In this document: positions 56,186-64,000 of the stretch, one piece after another
How the letters are laid out: every line of letters begins with the position of its first letter
Numbering within the stretch: position 1 is the stretch's first letter
The notes under the pieces: generated by a model
The model's input: the letters and a program-made list of their open reading frames with translations, nothing else
The model's database searches: none
Told to the model about the DNA's origin: nothing
Position numbers and translations under genes: made by a program
Assembly (NCBI RefSeq): GCF_043290135.1
Contig: NW_027464603.1
Location: 6,154,501 to 6,218,500 of the forward strand
Length of the DNA: 64,000 nt
Reading direction: 5' to 3'
Origin: Rhipicephalus microplus
Taxonomy: Eukaryota; Arthropoda; Arachnida; Ixodida; Ixodidae

Positions 56186-58489
56186 AGCAGGCCGAGTATA
56201 CGGGCAGTGTCGCAGCAGTAACCAGGCAGTCTTAGCTCGTGCCTCGCGCAAACGTGTGGATGTCGCTGCAGTAGTGGCCATTCCTTTTCACTACACTGTA
56301 AACAGCACCAGAGGCAAGCATGAGTAGCCGTTATGCAGCTTTGAAGCTCGTGCACAAGGCCAGTTTGTCTGTGCCTGCATTAACACGGTGCAAAAACTGT
56401 TTCGTTCTGGCATGGAATGAAAGAACGAGCTTTGATGAGTGCCTATGCTCTCCCATATCTGGACAGAACGGAGAACATAAACACGCATTTAATATTAAGC
56501 AGAAAAATGAGCAACAGATCTGGCTTTTCGCGTCAGCCACGAGGAAGTCAAATAACACAGAGGTTATTTTCTGCAAATATTTTTTCTGCAACTCAGATTT
56601 CTCAGTCTGAGCAACATGGCACACGAAAATTTGTTGGCACTGCCGCCCCTATCTGCCACCACACATTAATATGGACATTCTGTGCCTGCACAGATGGAGC
56701 TTGCTCAGCCTTACAGAATGCAGAAAGGCGCTCGGTGTCTGCTAGATGGCAGCAGATTCTACACAAGGTATGCACAGCACTGTCGGGGGTTTCAAAACAC
56801 ACCAGTTTTTCATTTATTTCTTTTTTAGCCTAGCGCACTGTTTACCTGTGGTTTGCATCCGAAGGCTTGTTTAGGGCAGTGTGTCAGCTATCGCTTGATT
56901 TCAGTGCTAGTACAGAGTGGCAAGTTTCAAAATGTCTCGTAAGGGCTTCCTATTCATAAAAACCAGAAAAGCTGAATTCTCAAAGTGACGCTTCCCTTAA
57001 AGGCTGAGCTCCTGGTAGTCACTTGCTCTTTAAAGCAGAGCATTTTTAGCGCACTAAAAGCACCTTAACTATATCTCTCTCTCAGTCGGTTCGTGTAGTA
57101 TCTATCTGATCGATCGATTTATTCTAGCCTATTAAGTTTGGGCGCTCTGTGATCGTCTCCTTATCTTGACACTTCAGGTCAGCAGCTCACTTATGCGTTG
57201 ACTTAGTCGAGACTAGCTCATACTCAAATTAAGCCATGTGCTTGAGTGAGTAAGCGTGAGTAATATTTTAGTGAGCTTCAGGCTGAGCGAGTCTGGTTTA
57301 AGAAAACTTTGGTGGGTCAGAATGATCCCCAGGCGCGAAGTATGTAAAAGAGAGTATGAGTGACCTCTAAGTTTGTGCCAACTATTGTTTGACATGAACC
57401 GAAACTTGCATGACAGGACAGAGTATGTTATAAAAGAGTTTGATACAGCAATTCAGCCATTCAGCACTGACATTTGGTTTCTATATTATACAAGATGTTT
57501 ATTTACACTACTTACAAATGCGTTAAAAACCAAGTATCTAAGGTTGAGTGTTTTTGAAAAGTCTCTGGTCACTGTCTTTTCGACCACTGATTCACCCTGC
57601 ACCAACGACTCTTGTCTTCCTCTATTGGTTGCTGCACCGTCCAGTATACCAAGGGTCGGTCATGCAGTTTCCCTAACATATTGGGCGTGTGGCCCACCAC
57701 CAGGGGCGCGAGTGCTGCAATCGCTGTGACATGCAGGGTTGAATCACGTGATCTCGCCTCGCACTTGCAACGAAAAGCTGGCAGTTGCATGTGTGATTTC
57801 ATCATGATTTTGCAGTGTTTTCATTTTCTAATAGCGCTGTTTCGCTCTGACTTCATGTGTGCAAATTTCTGCAGACTACACAATCCAGAAAGACAGCAAA
57901 AGTTACTGGCGGCATGCCACAGTGCGCTACATACGTTAGGGTACTTTCACAGTGTCTTGCAGCGCCAGTCTCACCTCTCTCTTTTTTTGTTGTGGTTGTT
58001 ATTCAACTATGAGGATAACATGAGCACCAACTATGAATGCTCGCATAAAAGCGGAACGTTTCAGTTGCCGCACGGGAGCTACGCTCACAACTAAAAATGA
58101 AGGTGCGAACAGTTCCATCATGTATATTTCAAATTAGATTATAGAGGTTTATATCTTGGAGAAGTTGCTGTCATTGTCATTACACCCAAGATTGTACCCT
58201 GTTGTTGTCCAAATTGTCAGAGAGTCTAGATATAGCCCGAAAGTCGAATAGGTTTTTTTTATTTCGGTAATTTTACCTTATTCCTGTCTAGTTTGTTGTC
58301 AGTTGCTTCTGTTTGTTCGGCCAGCACGTTGGACGAAACTTTATTTCTTACATCATACAATTGCCGCTCCAGTTAGAGCTACTTCTGTCGCCGAGCTACT
58401 TCTCTCTAACAACAGCCTGTGCCACACCCACCCTCCTCCCCGGCTCTCCTTTCTTATGTGTGTACTCCGCCACACTGGTTTCGATCCAC
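56186..58489. other. No assigned gene
   Basis: The first part should be the upstream flank (leader or LTR) of the gypsy remnant at 51-52 kb, judged from the target-site duplication. Beyond that no coding match or repeat was recognised; frames at 56,417-56,833 and 57,612-58,094 show no domain. Confidence 0.45.
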
Positions 58490-58670
58490 CAGTAGCGTAG
58501 CCACGGGGTGGCACACCAGGCCCGTGCCTCTGCCCCCCCTCCCCCCCGATATTTTCTTATGGTATATAGGGGCACAGAAAATAACAGTCTGCCACATCTG
58601 CTTGCCTAGCTGGGGCCCATTCTAATCAAGGGGCCACCCCCTTCAAAAACATTTTCTGGCAACGCCTCTG
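58490..58670. mobile_element. MITE-like element with imperfect terminal inverted repeats
   Basis: The left end CAGTAGCGTAGCCA and right end (reverse complement) CAGAGGCGTTGCCA agree at 11 of 14 positions. The 181-bp interior is C/G-rich with no reading frame. CAGnGGCGTnGCCA ends are typical of short non-autonomous DNA transposons in many animals. No clear target duplication was seen. Confidence 0.6.
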
Positions 58671-59729
58671 CCATCCGCGACCTCAGCTCACAGGGTTCTT
58701 TGATTATAGATTACGTCTGCAGGATGGCCCCATAGCCACTGCCAATTCTTCTCAATACTGTTTTGATCTACAGTCGAAAACTTCGTAAGCTTCGAAAACT
58801 GATTAACCCTTTAAGAGCTGCCGTGAAACATCACACAGTTTCTTAATAAAGCTTAAAAAAACTGGACACTCCCTATTTTTTTGAAAGCTCTGAGCCCCCC
58901 CACCCTTTTCTTTTGTCCTCAAGTTGCGTCGCTCGGGCCACGGTCTTGGCGATAGACTACTGCTGTACTGTCGCCAGGTCAACGGACGCACGCCGTTGTT
59001 GCTTTACATGGTGGGACGAGCCTTCAAAGGAGAGCCGAAGTGATACCTAACCCTACGGTGAACAAAAAAAAAAAAACAAGATGGGAAGTCGGGGTAGGGG
59101 AGGTGCAGTGATTAGAAAATTTCTTGGCTTGGGATTCTAACCCGTGCAGGGAATCCTGAATCGGCCACCTTTGCCTTTTTACAGCGGCGCTCTGCAAAAA
59201 AGCGTACTGAAATTTTGAAGGGGCTGTTATGTCTTGTCACGGGACAATGCACCTAATGTTCACTTACTCATGCGTTAGTACGCTGCCTAGTCCTGAGTAT
59301 CAGTGAAATCACTGATGTCTAAATGTGCTACTGGAAATAATTTGGAGCAGCGTATGACATTTCTGCTTCCCTAAAAGAACAAACTAAATTTTGCATCAGT
59401 TTGTTTTTGTTTTCTTTCACCACCTGTGTTCTTCGGTTTCAGTAATCTTCGATTTCAGGATTCAGACAATGCGAATAGAAATCCCAGTGGCTGCCAAATG
59501 ATTTTAAAGGCACAGCAAATGATAATATGGACTTTGGCATTGTTCGCTCAGTGGGGTGCTTCAAATACCACTTTAATTGAAATAGCAGTGCTCATGTTTA
59601 CACTGCACTATTTAAGTGATGTGGTATGGTTTACACATTCTTTATTTCTAAATGTGTACCTTCTTTATACTGCTCAAACTTTGGTATCCAGTGATAAAAC
59701 TTGCATGTTTTCCCCCTGTACACTGCTCA
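58671..59729. other. No assigned gene
   Basis: No coding match. A (C)n/(A)n-rich patch lies around 58,890-58,910 and 59,063-59,076. Confidence 0.5.
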
Positions 59730-60523
59730 AAATTTATATTTCAATGTTTGAAAACTAATATTTTTCTGCTCCCAAAATTGCTCCAAGTTGTTTTTCAGCT
59801 GTTCCACCCCTGATCGTGTTAAAGAGTAGCTTTCAGTGACGATGTGTTTAATAAGCAAACAAGTTTGATATTCGGACATTCTTATCGCATTTTTTCTGGT
59901 GCCTCCGGAATCTAGCATGCACCTACCAGTCTGACCCATATAACTGTTGGCGCATGACAGAGGAATCCTGTACACTACTCGTGTAATACAAGGAATGGAG
60001 TAGCTTCAGTGTTTCTGACCACATTCACCTTTAGTTTTGGTTTTGCTTTTCGCCCCGAGCTTAACAAGTCAGCAAGTGCTGCCCAGCTTCTTGAGAGTCA
60101 TACATACCACTGCCACATCATATCTAGATGCAAAACCCTTAATTGTGCACCATCTTGTGCACTAGCCTAACAAGTGTTGTGCATTTTCTTGTACTAATAA
60201 GAGCTTGTATCAATAAAGAACTTGAACGTAGGGCAGCAGGCTGAAGCGGCTTTTATGATTTTTGACGCGGACTTCGCATTTGCTGAAATGTTTGATCATC
60301 TCGCCAAATTTTCGCAGAAACAAGTGACTGCATAGTCTGAAAACCCTGTTGTTAAAAACATCTGGATCTGAGCATAAACACTGCTCAATACCTTGTGCAC
60401 ACAAGACTCGCACACAGCCTCCTGTACTAAAGATGCAGCCGATCCATCTTTGATCACTTTGGCATAGGCTAATGTGCAAGGCAAAAGAGGCCATTGTGAT
60501 CTGTACCTGTACTGACAACACAC
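59730..60523 (-). pseudogene. Penelope-like element fragment: RT thumb to GIY-YIG, decayed
   Basis: On the minus strand, in shifting frames: YAKVIKDGSAASLVQEAVCE, then GFSDYAVTCFCENLAR, then CEVRVKNHKSRFSLLPYVQV, then KTKTKGECGQKH, then RVVYRIPLSCANSYMGQTGR. The last is the GIY-YIG core, with the central Ile of YIG changed to Met. The following RLREH block is lost (CMLDSGGTRKNAI). Stops are frequent. The pieces correspond in order to the part of the intact PLE from just after motif C to the nuclease, but the sequence is clearly different from both the 53-56 kb copies and the 18 kb fragment, so the window holds at least three PLE lineages. Confidence 0.85.
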
Positions 60524-62774
60524 ATGCGTTGGTAAGATGTGAGGCAGCTGCTCATATTGCGAATTTTTGATACAATTCTGTTTTTTGCGCCAAGCTGCTA
60601 TAAAGCATATTATTCAAGAAAATTGCACCGAACTGCTGCGAAACAGTCTCGAAAGCTAGAATTTTGACGCTGACCTCGGAATCAGTAGGAATAAATGGCG
60701 AGTTTTACTAATAAGACACACCCGATTGTGTTTTTTTTTTCGCTTTTCATCTTTTTGGTGACAAAGGCTCCCATGGTGCCGCCATAATCTGTACACTTTA
60801 GCAAGTATGCATGACCCCACAAAAATGTGCTGCTGTGCACCGAGCATGCTGCTTATATTAGTTAGGCTGTGTGTTCCAGTGCCACTGTCGGCTAGCGAAA
60901 ACCACCGAGTTAGGTGGCCAGCATAGCGGGGTTGACTCTCCGGTTCTCTGCTGTGCATAACGCATTCCTCCAGGCACTGTGGCTTTCATGTTGGCGCTGC
61001 TGCATGCGGTCACCTACGAGTACGTGTTTGCTGTGGATGAGTAACTGTAAACGTGAACTCGTTTTTTCCCTGAAACCGACGCGTATCCCGGATGCTCTGG
61101 CACGTGTACAGGGGTTCTCAAAATGGGTTCCGTGAGTGGCCGAATGTGAGCAACCTCTTCCCGGTACACCCATTAGCTACTTATTTATTTAGACAGGTGA
61201 GTTCTCATTGCATTTTGCATTTAGGAAAGCCATCGCAAGTAAAATCTGCACATCAGTGTCTGCAGATATAGAGAAACACTTCGTTACCTGTGAAGCTACG
61301 GTGATAAAACGAGTGTTCAAACATTTTAAACGGTATTAACGGTACCTTGGCGCTTTATTTGTGACTCATTACGCATCGGCAATCAATTGCACAGTTTTCA
61401 TTATTGGCCATTTGCCACTGCTCCGTTTTGTAATCGAAACTAGCAACAAGTGCCTGAAGAGGTGTCGCTGCATGCGTGCCGACCCTGGGCTACACGAGCT
61501 TTTCGCATATCTAAATCATTGTTTCGTTCAGCGGCAGTGTGACTTCGTTTTCTTTCTTTTCTTTTTTTTTTGCACTAAACCTGCCTCTCTATGATCAGCG
61601 GTTTGTTTGCGTGGACAGAGATTCTTTCACCTGCGGTGCGCGAGCACTTTAAGCGGGTCATGAAGTGGCGCGGGCAGCAATCGCAAGTCGATGTATTATT
61701 GAAAGTTCTTCATCGACAGTGATGACCTAAAGATATTCAAAATCATAGAAATGGCTAACTTGTGCTGTATTATTAATGCATGGTTGCTCCTGTGGAGAGG
61801 CATTAACTTATCAGCATCACTCGCTTATCACTTAGTGCCATATGAACGCGCTTTACAGGATAGTCGATGCGGTAAGATTTCTGGGCTTTCGAGCTGCGCA
61901 CTTGGAGGTGGTCCTGCATGAGGTGCGCGCGAATGGTAGTGCAGCACGCTTTTGTTGTCTGTTAAAACTTCTCGACGCTATTATTTCAGACTTTTTCTAA
62001 GCGAACGACCACTGTTACGTCACTAAGATTCTTGTGCAATCACATTTTTTTATTTTTTATTGTGACGTGTTTTTTAATGTTTCTGCGGAACCCAGCCTTC
62101 AACAAAACCTTTTTTAGATATTATTTCACGTGTTGTGAGGGCTAGATAGGTCACGTGTTTGGTGTGTAAAAAAGTAGGGCAGTTCATACCTAACCATAAT
62201 CTGTTCAAAAACTTCGTTCAAAATCTGTTTCAGTGTATTGTGTATTATAAGCCAGATATATTATGCACTGGTGCCCCCACGTTGCTAAACATTGCTATTT
62301 TTAGGCTCCCAGGACAATTCAGTAAAGACTGCCAACTTCGCCAAAATTGAAATTTAGCTGCTCAAAAAACTGCTCCCAAATTAGTTTCAGCCATCTCACC
62401 ACAGTTTGAGTAAAGCGTTAGCCTTAGGTCTAAAAGCTGAAGTTTAATTCCTGCGGCATTTCTGTCATAAAGTGAAGTACGCTTCCATTCTCTTTGAAGA
62501 GACACTAAAGAGCAAAATATTTTTTGCTAATTAGTAACTGTAATTTAACTATCCCAAAAACACCTCTCTTGCCGCGACATGACGCTCGGCAAAAGAGAAA
62601 ATATGTAAGAAAAAAATTTGGGTGGAGATTCCACTGAAATCGCAGTGCCAAACACAGTGACATACGAAATATTGAAGGCGTCTACTGGGGCGGTCCCACA
62701 TAGCTTCTACTCAATAAAAATGAAGTACGTTGTGTTTAGTGGGTGCTAGACCTAGCATACAATAGCTGAAAAAT
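60524..62774. other. No assigned gene
   Basis: No coding match. CAGGGGTTCTCAAAATGGG at about 61,107 resembles one end of a hAT transposon, but no partner end was found. Confidence 0.5.
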
Positions 62775-64000
62775 TTTATTTTTTTTAATTTACAGATACT
62801 GCAGGCCCTACCCGGGCCCATGCAGGAGTGGAATACAAACAATACATTCAAGCAATAACTAGTAATACACTGGAGTACAGGGCATACATGAAAGAATACA
62901 TAACTATCAAGTACAGAAAAGTCAAATATATTTTCTCGCTGTTCAACAGAACTGCGCTCAACTAAGAATATTTTCAACATTTGTAGCCGGATGATTTGCA
63001 CTCAAATGACACTATTTTCAGCATACTTCACTTATATGGTGAAATTAATCTTTTCTATCTGTTGACTGAATGAAGCCGTCGAGGCAGCATTCACTACTTC
63101 CGGAGGTACTGCGTTCCAATGAAAAATTGCGCGAAGAAAGAGAGCAAACTTGTGGGCATTAATGTGGCTGGGTGGCTGCCTAAACGTTTTGTTGTGATTT
63201 GCCCTAGCTGAAAGTTTAGAAGGATGCTGAAGGTATCGTTCCCGTGATAATTTAAAGTCCCTGTGATAAAGTTGGTAGACGAATTTTAATCTGGATATTA
63301 TCCTGCGCTGTTCTAGTATTTGTAGGCTTGCCCTATTACGTAGATTAGTTACACTATGTTGTCGGGAGTAAGCGGAATATATAAAGCGCAGAGCTAAATT
63401 TTGGACCCTTTCTATTTTCTTAATCAAATATTGTTGCCAAGGGCTCCAAATAATGTCAGCATACTCCAATTTTGGTCGCACGAGTGCTTTATACGCTTTT
63501 AGTTTTAACGTGGGAGGAGTGTTACGCAGTTTTCTTTTCAAAAAGGATAATTTCTTCAGTGCACCCGAACACACATTTTCAACGTGCGTTTCCCAACTGA
63601 GGTTACTGGTAAGTGTAACTCCCAGATATTTAACCCGATCAGCTCTCGTGATTGCAGCATTTCCTATGAAATATGTGAAATGAAGGGGTAACGTTTTGTT
63701 GGTAAACATAACGGAATTTGTTTTGGAACGATTTATTTTTAGTCCCCACCCTATACACCATTCGTTAATTGAGCGAAAGGCATCATTAAGTTTAATTTGG
63801 TCTTCTTGGTTATTTATGAATGTGTACACTACGCAGTCGTCCGCATTAGTTTAATCTGTATCGGTGGCTCAACACAAAAATAAATATCATTAATATAAAC
63901 CAAAAAAAGAAGAGGTCAGAGGACTGAGCCCTGAGGAACTCCCGAATGCACTGCCAACTCTTTCGAGAGACAGCCATTTATGGTAACACACTGTCTTCTG
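62775..64000 (-). pseudogene. CR1/L2-like reverse transcriptase, 3' part, cut by the window edge
   Basis: On the minus strand from the right edge: GCLSKELAVHSGVPQGSVL and a stop in place of Gly (motif B), FLVYINDIYF, then a frame shift near 63,835, and ADDCVVYTFINNQEDQIKLN (motif C, both Asp present). The 265-codon open stretch to 63,032 holds the thumb: RVKYLGVTLTSNLSWETHVE, KAYKALVRPKLEYADIIWSP and QQYLIKKIERVQNLALRFI. After the stop a 3' untranslated region runs to about 62,775, ending CTGTAAATTAAAAAAAATAA. The first half of the RT is outside the window. One stop and one shift make it inactive as read. It has the same fold order as the element at 42-43.4 kb but is not the same sequence. 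Confidence 0.9.

Noticed and set aside
57569..58094. Frames of 78-160 codons on both strands
   Set aside because: No recognisable motif and no codon bias; treated as chance.
59098..59170. tRNA-like look of GGTGCAGTGATTAG ... GGGATTCTAACCC
   Set aside because: B-box match is poor and no cloverleaf stems could be drawn.
61107..61130. CAGGGGTTCTCAAAATGGG, like a hAT transposon end
   Set aside because: No matching inverted end, 8-bp duplication or transposase was found.
1..64000. CRISPR arrays, bacterial operons, ribosomal RNA genes
   Set aside because: None seen; the content is eukaryotic retroelement and noncoding DNA.

Overview
This window looks like nuclear DNA of an arthropod, most probably a hard (ixodid) tick. 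The base composition is AT-leaning and coding density is extremely low. There are tRNA-derived SINEs of the Ruka-like type described from ixodid ticks, and many decayed non-LTR, Ty3/gypsy and Penelope-like retroelement pieces. I see no bacterial-style operons, no ribosomal RNA and no CRISPR array. I could not identify a host protein-coding gene with confidence. The two best hints of host exons (about 26.6 kb and 37.6 kb, both minus strand) are weak.

Layout. 0-11.3 kb is a nest of old retroelement fragments: a non-LTR endonuclease (minus, 1-800); an ORF1 plus endonuclease pair (minus, 1.05-3.7 kb); a Ty3/gypsy RT-RNase H piece (minus, 3.75-5.0 kb); a plus-strand non-LTR element whose 5' half (5.1-7.35 kb) and 3' half (9.95-11.3 kb) may be separated by a gypsy gag (minus, 7.4-8.2 kb) and an RTE-like endonuclease piece (minus, 8.5-8.8 kb). 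11.3-41 kb is mostly noncoding and holds tRNA-like SINEs, three copies of one SINE family (two with clear target-site duplications), an AT microsatellite, several minisatellites and hairpins, and a decayed Penelope GIY-YIG fragment. 41.3-43.85 kb is a CR1/L2-like element on the plus strand. 43.9-49.3 kb is an almost complete but decayed two-ORF non-LTR element on the minus strand, ending in a GGT/ACC microsatellite tail and showing an overlapping TAATG stop-start between ORF1 and ORF2. 50.95-52.0 kb is a gypsy gag pseudogene.

The high point is 52.12-56.17 kb: a Penelope-like element (PLE) with an uninterrupted 801-codon RT plus GIY-YIG reading frame, preceded head-to-head by a 5'-truncated inverted copy. 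The two copies give 1,395-bp inverted arms. The full copy carries 71-bp identical direct repeats, and the whole compound unit is bracketed by one 12-bp target-site duplication inside an older gypsy remnant. It is probably one recent insertion.

56.2-62.8 kb is mostly featureless, with a small MITE-like element and a second, older PLE fragment. The right edge (62.8-64.0 kb) cuts through another CR1/L2-like reverse transcriptase on the minus strand. The only gene here that looks able to make a functional product is the PLE at 53.57-55.97 kb.
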